Shown here: positions 24,480 through 35,146 of the stretch, in pieces | Layout of the letters: every line of letters begins with the position of its first letter | Numbering within the stretch: position 1 is the stretch's first letter | Assembly: GCA_030068075.1 (NCBI GenBank) | Contig: CM057826.1 | Coordinates: 74,931,312 to 74,995,311 of the forward strand | Length of the DNA stretch: 64,000 bases | Reading direction: 5' to 3' | Source: Paguma larvata | Taxonomy: Eukaryota; Chordata; Mammalia; Carnivora; Viverridae | Notes under the pieces: model-generated | Seen by the model: the letters and a program-made list of their open reading frames with translations, nothing else | Database searches by the model: none | What the model was told of the DNA's origin: nothing | Made by a program: the position numbers and the translations under genes

Positions 24480-25365
24480 ATCAAAAGTCTATAACACGGT
24501 ATCTATTCCTCACCTGCTCACACCACATATACCTACACCTATCTCCAAAACGTTTCCTTTGTGCTTTCTGGAATTAAAATCCACCATCAGCAAAAGTGTA
24601 TACTCAACACCTTCTGTTAGCATTCTGTGCACTTTCTGGATAATACAGCTAAAATCTGGCTTTCCCTGAAGGCTCTGCTTCCCATCCAACCCTGTAAAGC
24701 AGTGGTTGTCTTTCTTCCCTGGGCTAGGCTTCAAAATGGACATGTATCCTCTTTGCTCTTCTCCTCATTGGCTCGTTCTTCCTCCCATCTCCCTCAGTCC
24801 CCAGTTTTAAATCCCATGTTATCAGACACATTTAACCCCAACATTGAATCATTCTGGCATCAACCTATTTCCAATTCTTTCCACTTCATTTTTCAGTGGT
24901 GTCAGCTTCTGGCTCATTATTATTCTCTCCAAAACTACTCCTGTCTTAATTCTTGGTACACTGTGCTATCTTAGCTAAAGGATTTTCCAGTACCTTGGTT
25001 TGTAAGTTCCTCGACTGCTTCTACTCCATTAATCCTGCTCTTCATGCTGCATCAGTCATTACTCCCAATAGGTCAACCATAGACCTAGTCTTACTCAATG
25101 GCTACACCTCCTCCACAATCTCAGTGCCATGCCTTATTTCTGATCACCATATTATCTTCCTTCTGACTAATCTAGTTCTCCATCTCCAAAAATCCTTTGA
25201 CCCTATGCTCAATTTTTCTGTCCCACCACCAACCTATCAGTGCTCTTTCTCCTCACTAACCCTACATTTTGTAGCAAATGTATTACTATTCTTCCTTTTA
25301 TACACTCTCAGCTCTTGCATTCTGTTGATTCATTGTGCTTACTTGAAACAGTGATATTAAGGTTA
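24480..25365 (+). repeat. LINE (L2/CR1-type) endonuclease region remnant, plus strand
   Basis: Two adjoining frames (115 codons from 24627, 133 codons from 24953) read like a decayed LINE N-terminal region. The clearest motif is TIDLVLLNGYTSSTI...LISDHHIIF at about 25075-25170, which resembles the end of an apurinic-type endonuclease (LDLV, then SDHH). The RT part of the same LINE may continue at 27334-28285 beyond later insertions. Confidence 0.5.
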
Positions 25366-25454
25366 CATCCAACTCTCATTTTCTATGCCTGAGAGTGTTT
25401 GGTGTACATACATCTATGGTTGTCTTTCAGCTATCATCTCACATTAAAATGATG

Positions 25455-26745
25455 ACTATTACATTGGCGTACAGAAGAGTTAACATAGCAGACCTGAGAT
25501 TGCTATCCTTAGAAAGGTCTGCTGGCAAAGCAGGCTTTTGGCTGGTCTCTTGGGAACTTGAATTTCAGTAGAGTTCCAAACATCCCCTAATTATAATGAC
25601 TCATTGGGCCTAAAGTATTTGTGCAAGCAGTATGGTTTATTCGGAACATCTGATTTCCTTCTGGAAGTCTGAAATTTTAATATGTGCTACACAAATGATG
25701 CCCACATGGCCAGCTCACAGTAAAACACTGGGCAATGAACCTATAATGAACTCCCTTTGTAGAAAGCACTTCACATGTGTTAACACAACTGGTTCCTCTA
25801 CAAATTGAACATGTCCTATGTAACTGTACTGGGAAAGTGCTCTTAGGAGTTTGTGCCTGGTTTCCTATGGATTTTGCCTCATTTCTCTTTTCCCTTTGCT
25901 GATTTTGCTTTGTGTCTTTTACTATAAAAAATCCTAGTGGTAAATACAACGATTTGCTGAGTCCTGTCGGTCTCCCTAACATTTCATGGAACCTAAGGGT
26001 TGTCTTGGAGACCCCAGAAATATTTTGCCATTATTATCTATTTCCCTAGTCTACTTACGTTCCTAGGTTATTATTGTGTACCTTCTACTTCTCAAATATC
26101 TCCTTCCCTGCTTTCAGAGTACCCTGTTTCCTAATCCTTGGAAAAAAATCAGCAAACAGATGTCCACTTCCACATCAACCCACATCTGAATACCTCTGTA
26201 ACTGAGCACCCTTCCTTCCTGTTAGGATAAGTAAATTCTCTGTTCCTGGCTAAAATTGATCTCTTGACTTTGCAAAGAGCTTCTCACTTACTTAAGGACA
26301 TAACTTCAGTAATTGTTCTCTCCTTTCTGAATCAATTTCCTCCTCTCTCTCCAATCCTTCTAATTTTCAGGGAGGAAAAAGTTTTCCTGTACTTCTCTAG
26401 GTTGTTCTGGCTGATCCAACAATCTGAGTGACATGAGACAGATTAACAGGAGAAAAATAAATAGCATTAATTAGGTATGCAGTTCCAATAAGAGTAGGAG
26501 ACCTATAGGCAGTCAGACAGATGAGGCTTATATGACACCTTGAGCTAAAAAGGGGGTAGGTGGTTGGGACTTGGGAAAAGAGAGAGTTTAGTAAACAAAT
26601 GTTTCCTATGCTTTAGAGCCAAGTGTGAAAACAAAAATATCTTTGGTGATAATTGCCTTCTTGGTGCAGCCACTCTATTTAAATTCTTTGGGAAAGTTAA
26701 GGAAGAAGATAAAAAAAATTCTTGAGGCTTCTTTTTCTTAAAAAT
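25455..26745 (-). mobile_element. ERV/LTR-type composite block, minus strand, copy 1
   Basis: The span 25672-26745 is about 90% identical by eye, in reverse complement, to 37620-38672, including the internal junctions. On the minus strand it contains an LTR-end-like block ('cctgttaatctgtctcatgt', then 'tcagccagaacaacctagag', then a 'tttttcctccct' block) and a second LTR-like block ('gacaacccttaggttcc', then 'ccaggcacaaactcctaaga'). The second block continues to about 25455 only in this copy. No retroviral gene is readable. Confidence 0.65.
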
Positions 26746-26854
26746 AATATCTTAAAATCATCTTTATGCCAAAGACACACATTTTGGGGGTGGTAAATTT
26801 TTCTGCTTTACATCATCAGCATCCAAATATTCTGTTAATCTTTAAAACATTCTT
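26746..26854. other. Short unassigned spacer
   Basis: AT-rich sequence between the ERV block and the inverted L1. Nothing recognised. Confidence 0.5.
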
Positions 26855-26953
26855 TTGGGTAGATTCCTAACAGTGCTATTGCTGGGTCATAGGGTAAGCC
26901 TATTTTCATTTTTTTGAGGAAGCTCCACACATTTCTCCAGAGTGGTTGCACCA
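26855..26953 (-). mobile_element. L1 ORF2 3' fragment, inverted segment
   Basis: Reading the minus strand gives L1 ORF2 text ('ggtgcaaccactctgg', then 'tgtggagcttcctc', then 'taccctatgacccagcaat'). It is joined head-on to a plus-strand segment that follows it in normal L1 order, so this is the inverted 5' part of one insertion. Confidence 0.85.
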
Positions 26954-27070
26954 GTGCTGTTGCATAGAAGCACATGTACCCCGATGTTCATAGCAGCACT
27001 GTCAACAATAGCCAAGTCATGGAAAGAGACTATGTGTCCATCAACAGATGAATGGATAAAGAAGATGTGG

Positions 27071-27102
<32 letters not shown>

Positions 27103-27333
27103 ATGGAATACTATGCAGCAATGAGAAAGAACAAAATCTGGCCATGTGTGGCAACATGGATGGAACTGGAAGATATTATGCTGAGTGAGATAAGTCAGGC
27201 AGAGAAAGACAGATGCCATATGTTCCCACGTATAAGTAGGCTTTGGGAGACCTAGCAGAAAACCAGGGGGGAGGGGAAGTGGGGAAGGAAGGGGGAAAAA
27301 AAAAGCCATAGAGAGGGAGGAAGACACAATCTG
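26954..27333 (+). mobile_element. L1 ORF2 end and 3'UTR, direct segment (same insertion)
   Basis: Plus-strand L1 text begins at 'gtgctgttgcatagaagcac' and continues through 'atggaaagagactatgtgtc', a TA then CA microsatellite (27069-27101), the ORF2 C-terminus (MLSEISQAEKDRCHM near 27178) and a 3'UTR that stops near 27333 without poly(A). Short open frames here (60-146 codons) are by-products. Confidence 0.88.
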
Positions 27334-28285
27334 GATTTAATCTCCACCACTAAAAAATTTCTCTTGCCAAGGTCACCAATTACCCCTCATTGCTAAGTCC
27401 AATGAGCAGTTCTTAGTTCATATCCTTTTTAATCTCTCAATATTTGAAAACGCCAATCACTGCTGTCTCCCAGATATACTTTCTTCACTTTTAGAATGAT
27501 ATACATATTCTCATTGTTTTCCTCCTACATCAACAGTTGTGTCTTCTCAGTACCCTTAGCTGATTTCTTCTTTTTTTCCTATAATTTTTAATGAGAGGTT
27601 ACCTCAAGGCTCCATCTTTGTTCTTTTCATCCAATTACATATTCTCCTTTTACTTTCTTTTTTTGTGTTTGTCCCAGTGATTCCCAAACTTCTATATAAC
27701 AATGCTAGCTTCTCTTCTGAAACTCCAACTCATATTTCCAAATGTTTGCTTGATGTTTCCATTTAGATGATTAACAGGTATCTAAAACTTAACATGTCCC
27801 AAACTGGACTCCTAGTCTTTCTCCTCAAAACTGCTCTATCCAGTCTTCCCCATTTCAACTGATGTCAACTGTTTCCTTCCAGTTTTTCAAGTCAGAAAAC
27901 TTACGGTCAACTTTAACCTTACCAAACCAGCCCCCCACCCCCAACCAGAAAAAAAAAAAAAAAACTTTCTGGCTTTGCCTTCAAAATAGGTGTAGAATCT
28001 TACCACTTTTCACCACTTTCTCTCAATCTCTTTGGTCTAAGTCACTATAATCGCTTACCTATATTACTAGTCTAGATTTCTAACTCGTTCCATTATTTGC
28101 ATCCTTTTCTCCCTGCTCTTATCAATTTAGCATCAGAAGGAATCTTTTTTAAATTCAAGTCATAAATGTCCCACCTGAGCTCAGAACCCTTAAATGGTTT
28201 CTCAATTCCCTTAGGGTCAAAGTCAAACTCCTGTGACGTGATTCTTCATTCTCTGACTCAGAATTACCCTGAGTTACTACTTAGA
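27334..28285 (+). repeat. LINE L2, plus strand, RT to distal part
   Basis: 'cttgccaaggtcaccaatta' (27366), 'ttcctcctacatcaacag' (27520), 'cttaacatgtcccaaactgg' (27788) and 'ttccagtttttcaagtcaga' (27877) follow the L2 order. A 16-base A run lies at about 27948-27963. It probably belongs with the LINE text at 24480-25365, separated by later insertions. Confidence 0.65.
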
Positions 28286-28950
28286 AACCCATCTTTTCAG
28301 AGCCAGTAGTTTATTGAAAGAATCTTTTTATATATAGGGTCTTTTTTCTTTATTTTTAACGTTTTCCTTCCTACCAGCGAGTGGCACCTCCGCCTCCCTT
28401 TTAAGGGAGTTATTTTCATCTTCTATTAAAACAACCTTACAGCAAAAGCTACCCAGGAGTCTCTCCACAGGTTATTTATGAAGATGTGGGAAGACTTTCT
28501 AGATAAAGATGTAGCTAGAATTGAACAGTTGCAGTGAAGATGATCAGAATCTAAGGAGGAAAACCAGTAGCATTAGCAGATGGGAAAGAGTAGATACATT
28601 TTTGTAGTAAAAAGTTTGCTTATAGCAAAATTCCAAAAGATAATTATTACAGTAAGACTCAAAGAGAGTTATTATATAAAGAAAATAAGGTATAAGATGC
28701 TAAAGGTATAAAGTAAGAGTTTATATATTCCAAGTCTCTGAATCTTAACTCGAACTTTTCTCTTACAGGAAAAGCAGAGAGAAGAAAGTAAAAGAGTGAG
28801 AGAGAGAGAGAAAGAGGAGGATGGGGGAGAGAAAAAGAAGCCTTGCTCAGATGTCATAATTCCATCACTTACTGTTAAGAAATTTTACCAGTTTGGGGCA
28901 CATAATTTCAAATCTCAAAGTCTTAGTTTTTTGTCAACAGATTATTAATA
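28286..28950. other. Unassigned DNA with a GA-rich simple repeat
   Basis: A purine-rich GAGA tract lies at about 28775-28845. Nothing else was recognised. Confidence 0.5.
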
Positions 28951-29370
28951 CCTTACCTTACATCATATACAAAACATAACTCAAATAGATCAAAGACCCA
29001 TACCTAAGAACTAAAACTATAAAACTCTTAGAAGAAAATATGGAGGTAAGATTCATGACTTTGTATGTGGTAATGACTTCTTGCATATGACAACAACAGT
29101 AACAGAAATAAATTGGTGTTCATGGAAATAAGAAAATTTTGTGCAAAAGATTCAAACAACAATGTGAAAAGGAAGACCCAAAAATGAAAAAAACAATTGC
29201 AAATTGTTTATCTGATAAGAGATTAATAGCCAAAAATATGTAAAGAATATCTAACTGGACAATTAACAATATTAAAAGATGAGCAAAGGGCTTAAATAGA
29301 CAGTTCTTACAAGAAGATATGTAAATGGCCCGTAAGCACATGAAAAGATGTTCAACTTCACTAATCATCA
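28951..29370 (+). repeat. Old L1M ORF2 fragment, left part
   Basis: 'caaatagatcaaagaccc', 'ctataaaactcttagaagaa', 'gcatatgacaacaacagtaa' and 'cacttcactaatcatcaggg'-like text (29355-29371) is the ORF2 C-terminal coding region of an old mammalian L1. The element resumes at about 29779. Confidence 0.75.
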
Positions 29371-29778
29371 GGGATCAAAAAGAATCCAATCTTGCCATTT
29401 GCAACAACGATGATGAACTAGAGTGTATCATGTTAAACAAAAATAAGTCAGTCAGAGAAAGATAAATATTCTATGATTACACTCATATACGGAATTTAAG
29501 AAACCAAACAGATAGACATAGGGGAAGGGAAGGAAAAATATGATAAAAACATAGAGGGAGGCAAACCAAAAAAGACTCTTAAATACAGAGAACAAACTGA
29601 GGGTTGCTGGAAGAGTGTTGGGTAGGGGGAAGGGCTAAAAGAGTGAAGAGTATTAAGGAGGACACTTGTTGGGATGAGCACTGTGTATTATATATAAGTG
29701 ACGAATCACTATATTCTATTTCTAAAATCATTATTACACTCTATGTTAATTAAGTTAGATTTAAATACAATTTTTTCA
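29371..29778 (+). mobile_element. Younger L1 3' end nested in the old L1M
   Basis: The text switches to the carnivore L1 type: 'aatcttgccatttgcaacaa', 'cagtcagagaaagataaa', 'gagggttgctggaagagtg', 'cacttgttgggatgagcac', ending in 'ttaattaagttagattt' plus an A/T-rich tail. It interrupts the older L1M between positions that are neighbours in an intact element. Confidence 0.8.
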
Positions 29779-30235
29779 TAAAACACCCCAATGAGATACG
29801 ACTTCATTATTGGTTCCTCAAAAAATTAAGCTTCAAATTACCTCAAATCCGGCAATTCCACTTCTGTGCATATACCCAATACAGTTGAAAGCAGGGTCGC
29901 AGAGATATATTTGACACTCATGTTTAGAGCATTCGTCACAATAGCCAAAAGGTGGGAGCACTCCAAGTGCCCATTTATGAATGCAGGGAGAAATAAAATG
30001 TGATATGTATACAAAGTGATTAAAAAGAAGTTTTGACACATGCTACACCATGGATGAACCTTGAAGACATTATCTAAAGTAAAATAATCCAGTCCACAAA
30101 AAACAAATCTATGATTCCCCTCATATGTGGTACCTGGAATAGTCACATTAATAGATAAAGAGTAAAATGTAGTTGCCAGGGGCTCAGTGCAGTGGAAAAT
30201 GAGGGGTTTTCTTAGATTCTGTATTTGTTGATATG
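29779..30235 (+). repeat. Old L1M ORF2 end and 3'UTR, right part
   Basis: It resumes with 'ccaatgagatacgacttcat', then 'cctcaaaaaattaagc', 'gcacattcg'-type decayed text, 'catggatgaaccttgaagac' and 'gttgccaggggctcagtg', all in old L1 order. Confidence 0.75.
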
Positions 30236-30249
30236 GCATCCATTAGTCT

Positions 30250-31030
30250 CAGGGCCAATTTTATTAACTAGGTTTTCTTTTTTTCTGTACCTTTATGCTC
30301 TGTCATGTTGCCAGAGTATCTGAGTGAGGAGAGCCTGCCCCTCCCAGGACTAGCCAATTCCGAGAGAACAAAAAGCTTAGAAGGAAGCACATCTTTTATA
30401 TGTAAACTAACCAGTGGAGAACAACACCTCCTCTGTCTGTCTGAATGGTCCCAAAGCCAGGTATCACACAATTAGAGACCACTGTTATAGGCCAAAGCCC
30501 ATTGTCATTGTAATAGCTAGTGAACCTCAAACTGCTCACTTTGTCCTGTGTTAAAGAAAAAAATTATTCAGTGACACTCATTAAAGTACCATGAAGCAGA
30601 CTTTATTGGGATCATCACAATAGGGATAGGGACCCCTGAAATGGGATTTCAGTGGGAGAGACTGGGCTCAGGATTCTGGACACAACTGGGTTTTACAAGG
30701 AAGTACATAGAGGACCTTAGGAGGAGGTTAAGAGCCACACTCAAGTTTGGTCAAGCAAAGAAACTTTGTCACTACCCCATTAAAGGCCATGACCTCAGCA
30801 ACTTTTCCCTCACTCCTGTTCTGCCTCTTGACCACAGCAGTACTTTGCCATATGACTCAACAAGGCATATGTTGATTCTCCCTCCTCAACCTGGTAGTCA
30901 TCAACTCCTTCCTTCCAGCCATGGTTCTCATCTCCTCCTGTGGCCACCCCAACTTTACCAGACCATGTACATTCTTAGAACAGCCACTGAAGTGTATGCT
31001 AAAAGAGTTAAAATGATAAAATTTTATGTA
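30250..31030 (-). repeat. Possible LTR-type element, minus strand
   Basis: The minus strand carries a polyadenylation signal (reverse of 'ctttattggg' at 30601) set in moderately GC-rich, non-LINE text. The block 30320-30560 reads like an old LTR. No clean ends or target-site duplication were found, and the family is unknown. A 141-codon frame (30641-31066) covers part of it and has no known domain. Confidence 0.3.
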
Positions 31031-31511
31031 CATAGTTTTATTTCAATAAAAATTGCTTATGGTTAGTAACCAATTATCTTGTTAATCTCTCTTGAATAAG
31101 AGGTGAAACAATTCATGTTGTTTGATTTGTCAACTACTAAATTATGAATTTGAGGATGAGGTTATAGGAGTTATCCCCATTGACAGCAGCAATTAGTCAA
31201 GTTGATTTACCTTAATATTTTAATAGGACTTTTTTTTCCAATTTATAATTTTACAGAATTTAGGTCTTCTAATTACATCTTTCCATTCTGAGCTAATCAG
31301 TTTTACACATGACTCAATTCTCCAGAAGTTTCAGCTTCTACACTTCTCAAGAAATGTTCACATATATGTTCTGATGTCCAGGACAAATTTTATGAGACCA
31401 GTCTATAATATCTAAGATACTTGCATGAATACTCACTGACTTTAGTGTAAAATCTCATGAAGACAACTTCTAGTAAAACCTAAGTATCAGATATTTTTAA
31501 ACCTATCATTA
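31031..31511. other. Unassigned AT-rich DNA
   Basis: Nothing recognised. Confidence 0.5.
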
Positions 31512-31738
31512 GGGGTGCCTAGGCAGCGCAGTTGATTAAGCGTCTAACTCTTTGTTTTGGCTCAGGTTGTAATCTCATGGTTTGTGCATTTGAGTACCAC
31601 AGTAGGCTCTGCGGTGGCAGCATGGAGCCTACTTTGGAGTCTTTCTCTCCCTCTCTCTCTCTGCCCCTGCCCCACTCATGCTATCTCTTTCTCAAAGTCA
31701 ATAAATAAATAAATAAATAAACAAACAAACAAATACTT
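31512..31738 (+). mobile_element. Carnivore SINE, first of three in a row
   Basis: Head 'ggggtgcctaggcagcgcag', body 'ggctcaggttgtaatctcat' and a CT-rich 3' part, ending in an AAAT then AAAC simple tail (about 31702-31734). It is the most diverged of the three. A weak target-site duplication is possible (cctatcatta and ctgtcatcag). Confidence 0.9.
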
Positions 31739-31831
31739 TAAAATCTGTCATCAGATATTTAAAAACAAAAAACAAAAACAGGAATAAAATCCAATAGCTG
31801 TCACTCTCCTTTTTATAAGAAATGCCATTTA

Positions 31832-32041
31832 GGGATGCCTGGGCAGCTCAGTTGATTAAGCATCCAACTTCGACTCATGGTTCGTGGGTTTGAGCTTCCA
31901 GTCAAGCTCTGTGCTTACGTCTCAGAGTCTGGAGCCTGCTGCAGATTCTGTGTCTCCTTCTCTCTCTGCCCCTCCCCCACTCACACTCTGTCTCTGTCCC
32001 AAAAATGAATAAACTTTAAAAAAAAAATAAAAGAAACAAAA
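31832..32041 (+). mobile_element. Carnivore SINE, second of three
   Basis: Feliform-type body. It is flanked by a perfect 15-bp target-site duplication, aagaaatgccattta, at 31817-31831 and 32042-32056. A few bases are lost in the B-box region. Confidence 0.95.
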
Positions 32042-32071
32042 AAGAAATGCCATTTAAAAATGTCTGGTGAA

Positions 32072-32290
32072 GGGGTGCCTGGGTGGCTCAGTTGATTAAG
32101 CGGCCGACTTCAGCTCAGGTCATGATCTCACGGTCTGTGAGTTTGAGCCCCGCATTGGGCTCTGTGCTGATGGCTCAGAGCCTGGAGCCTGCTTCGGATT
32201 CTGTGTCTCCCTCTCTCTCTGCCCCTCCCCTGCTGACGCTCTGTCTCTCTGCCTCTCAGAAATAAATGTTAAAAAATTTTTTTTTTAATT
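32072..32290 (+). mobile_element. Carnivore SINE, third of three, best-preserved feliform type
   Basis: 'ggggtgcctgggtggctcag', 'ttcagctcaggtcatgatct', 'gggctctgtgctgatggctc' and 'cctgcttcggattctgtgtc' follow the feliform consensus closely. The target-site duplication is tttaaaaatgtctggtga (32053-32070) and a matching copy with extra A at about 32290-32310. Its left copy overlaps the right duplication of the second SINE, so it landed just downstream of it. Confidence 0.95.
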
Positions 32291-32311
32291 TAAAAAAAAT
32301 GTCTGGAGGAC

Positions 32312-34022
32312 ACAAAAGAAATAATGAGGTTTCTTGTTTTTAATAGCCAACAGTTTACCAGAAGACAAAAGAGAAACTAAAAATGCTGCACTGCATATTT
32401 TAAAACTTGGTTTTTTAAAGTACCAAGTTGCATAAAAATCTTCCACATTCTATATACTTATGGATGAATGTCAACATCAAAAACCGTATTTCATAAATTT
32501 TCACCTAATGAATGTTAACCTGTAAGGATAATGTTTCTATAACTCAAATAAAATAGAATAAGCTAAATCACAGTTTTGTAATTGACCCAGGGGCTGTGAA
32601 TATGATACAGGATTTGTGCCTCCAAGATATAAATTACTGTATTTTTCTCTAATTTTATTAGAGAACTTCAAAAGGCAGATAAACTGCCTTGTTTGTGAGA
32701 ACCAAAGGTGTTTAATGGGAAACAAAACAAATCAAAACAGTCTTCTTGTACTCACAGTCTTTTGGCAAAGCAAACACTAGATCTGTTTCTTACAAATCCT
32801 ACCTTCTAAGCTATTTGAATCCAACTTTATTGATTTGAAAATACTTCACTAGTCTAGGGAGATATTTGACCTTTATTATCTTCCAGAAGAAAAAGCACAA
32901 GACTAACAATGCAGAGGCAAGCAATTGGCAGACTCTTGACAATAAGGAAAAGGAACAGGAGGAGTGTCTGAAGGCAGGGTCGCAGCCAAGCTTAAAGTGC
33001 TAAAAATAAGCCAGTGACAACTAATGAGTAATTGCCCCGCATTTCCTTAAACTCAACGGCACAGGGTGCATGGGCGAGAAAAGCAACAGCAGGCACATTT
33101 CAAACTACCTTGAAGGTCAGGTTAGGTCTCTGCTACATTTCAGCAATTCTCAACACCAGGTAATAGGGAACATTTCTCTTCCCTTATCATGTCTTGGGGC
33201 ATGATCAAATACCTTTCCAAAAGATAATAGGAATCTTATTCATCATGATCATAATCACCAGATAAAACGAATTAAGCATCTTCGGACCTGCTTCAATCCG
33301 GGCCATGTTAATTAGACTGTAATCACAGTGCTCAACAGTCTCCACCAGACTTCTTCAGCCTCTCCATCGTAAATGTTTGTGAATCCAGTAGGTATCCCAT
33401 TGTCTCCTTTTTATGATCTACATAAAAGGAACATCTCAAAAGTCTGCAAAAACTAACTTGTAACTCTCTTCTTTCTTAAAAAATGATCTCGAATCAATTT
33501 GGGATGAAATCAATTCTGTCATGCATTTCAGCTCTCCCTAGAAAGAAATTAATGCAAGACCATGCAGTTTGCCAACTTAAAATGTACAAAGGGACTTAGA
33601 ATATAATATAAAGAAAAAAATGGAATCCCATTAGGAAAACATTTTGCAGCAAAAGTGATCCAAGATAATTGTATCTTAAATGGCATGTTCAACTAATGGT
33701 AATTTTCTGTTATGTAATGGATGAAAACATGGCACATAACATCAGAAATTCCTTACAGAGGTTCAGACAAAATAGTGACCGTACCAAATTAAATTAACCA
33801 AATGAGAATGTGCTGGAAAGCTCCAGACTACAAATTAGAACACTAGGTTTGGGTTTTTTTCCCCTACATATGTAAGTTAAATTTTATCTCAAATTTTAAG
33901 TATTATAATTTCTTAAGGCATCACCTCTTTCTTTTTATTTTTGCACTTTCAAGTATCAGAAACACTCACATAAACAAGAAGGAATGGAAATAAAATAACT
34001 TTCTAACAGAAGGAACAATTTT
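32312..34022. other. Unassigned unique DNA
   Basis: No repeat was recognised over 1.7 kb. The part at about 32900-33480 is the most complex non-repetitive stretch, with several TAAT-containing sites (for example gtaattg near 33030 and ttaattagactgtaatc near 33308). This could suit a distal regulatory element but is not proof. Confidence 0.45.
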
Positions 34023-34035
34023 AAAATTACGTTCT

Positions 34036-34523
34036 AAACCAGAGGAAGAGGGGAAGGAAAAAGACACAGAGAGGGAGGAAGACAAAATATAAGAGACTCT
34101 TAAATACTAAGATCAAATCGAGGTTTGAGGGGGGTGTAGGAGGGGGGAGAGTGGGTGATGGGCACTGAGCAGGGCATGGGATGGAATGAGCACGGGGTGT
34201 TGTATGGAAACCAATTTAACAATAAAAAGTTAAAAAAAAAAAAAAAAGATCTCGAGATAGGAAGCCATGCCTTAATTTTCCATATAGATTTTCCCATCAT
34301 GGAACCTTCAACACAATAGAAGTTCAATAAATGGGTATTGCCTCATCTGCTACCTACTATGCCTTCCCAGTATACCTTTTATTATGGCCATAATACGCTA
34401 TCTCCTCCCTACCCAGGTACGCTGGCTTACCTATGATTATCATTATCTTCCTTTATATGTCCTACCTGATGAAATTCTGTTGAAGAGATCCAATCTAAAT
34501 AAACATGAAACATCCCCCCCAAA
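34036..34523 (+). mobile_element. L1 3'UTR with a probable 3'-transduced flank
   Basis: 34036-34246 is a 5'-truncated carnivore L1 3'UTR ending with AATAAA (34221) and 15 A. Then follows about 274 bp of non-L1 sequence ending with a second AATAAA (34498-34503), a C run and a short A run (34521-34527). The matching target-site duplications sit outside both parts: aaaattacgttct (34023-34035) and aaaattatgttct (34524-34536). No duplication is seen directly after the first A run, which favours one insertion with read-through transcription. Confidence 0.7.
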
Positions 34524-34654
34524 AAAATTATGTTCTATTAAAACCTAATTTCAGGCCATTTATCAAAGTAGATAACTCATTCTTTAAGTTGCCTTTTAAT
34601 AACTTTTGTAATAAATCTCTTTCCATCTCCTTTGAAAACAAATTATATGCATGT

Positions 34655-34782
34655 ATGCATATATAATACAAATATACACATACACATTTAGTTCATGTAA
34701 AGTTCCACGTATATAAAAATTATATATATATATGTATATATATAAATACACACACACACATTTAGTTCATGTGAAGTGTCAC
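34655..34782. repeat. TA/CA microsatellite flanked by a 27-bp direct repeat
   Basis: A TA-rich then CA-rich tract lies between two copies of an 'acacatttagttcatg' unit: 34682-34708 and 34756-34782 (24 of 27 identical, 74 bp apart). Consistent with local duplication driven by the microsatellite. Confidence 0.75.
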
Positions 34783-35146
34783 ATGGCAAATAAGAATTGA
34801 AAATTAAGCCAGGCTACCATAGAAGATCTACTGAGAGATCTAAAGATATTTAGATAATCTATCACCTTAAGTTTGTCTGTGTCAGAGCATATCATCAGCT
34901 GTATTAGGGATTCTTGTACTCATTTGCAATATCTTTTAGACCAAGACTCTTGTTTTCTTGGAGGCAGATACCCAGGAGAAACCCAGTAAATGTTTGTGAA
35001 ATGAAGGAATGAACACAGGCCCCTGGTATAGAGCTGCATGAACCCTTGCAGTGATAAATATGTCATTTACAAAGATCTGAACACCTACTGCTTGCCGCTT
35101 CTCTCCAGAATTATCTAATTGGTTTTTTTAATGACACATTGATTAA
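34783..35146. other. Unassigned DNA
   Basis: Nothing recognised. Confidence 0.5.

Noticed and set aside
25677..25982. 101-codon minus-strand frame as retroviral protein
   Set aside because: It falls within LTR-like, non-coding sequence of the ERV block. No gag, pol or env motif is visible.
30641..31066. 141-codon frame as a gene
   Set aside because: It lies in probable old LTR sequence, has low-complexity leucine/serine/proline text and no known motif.
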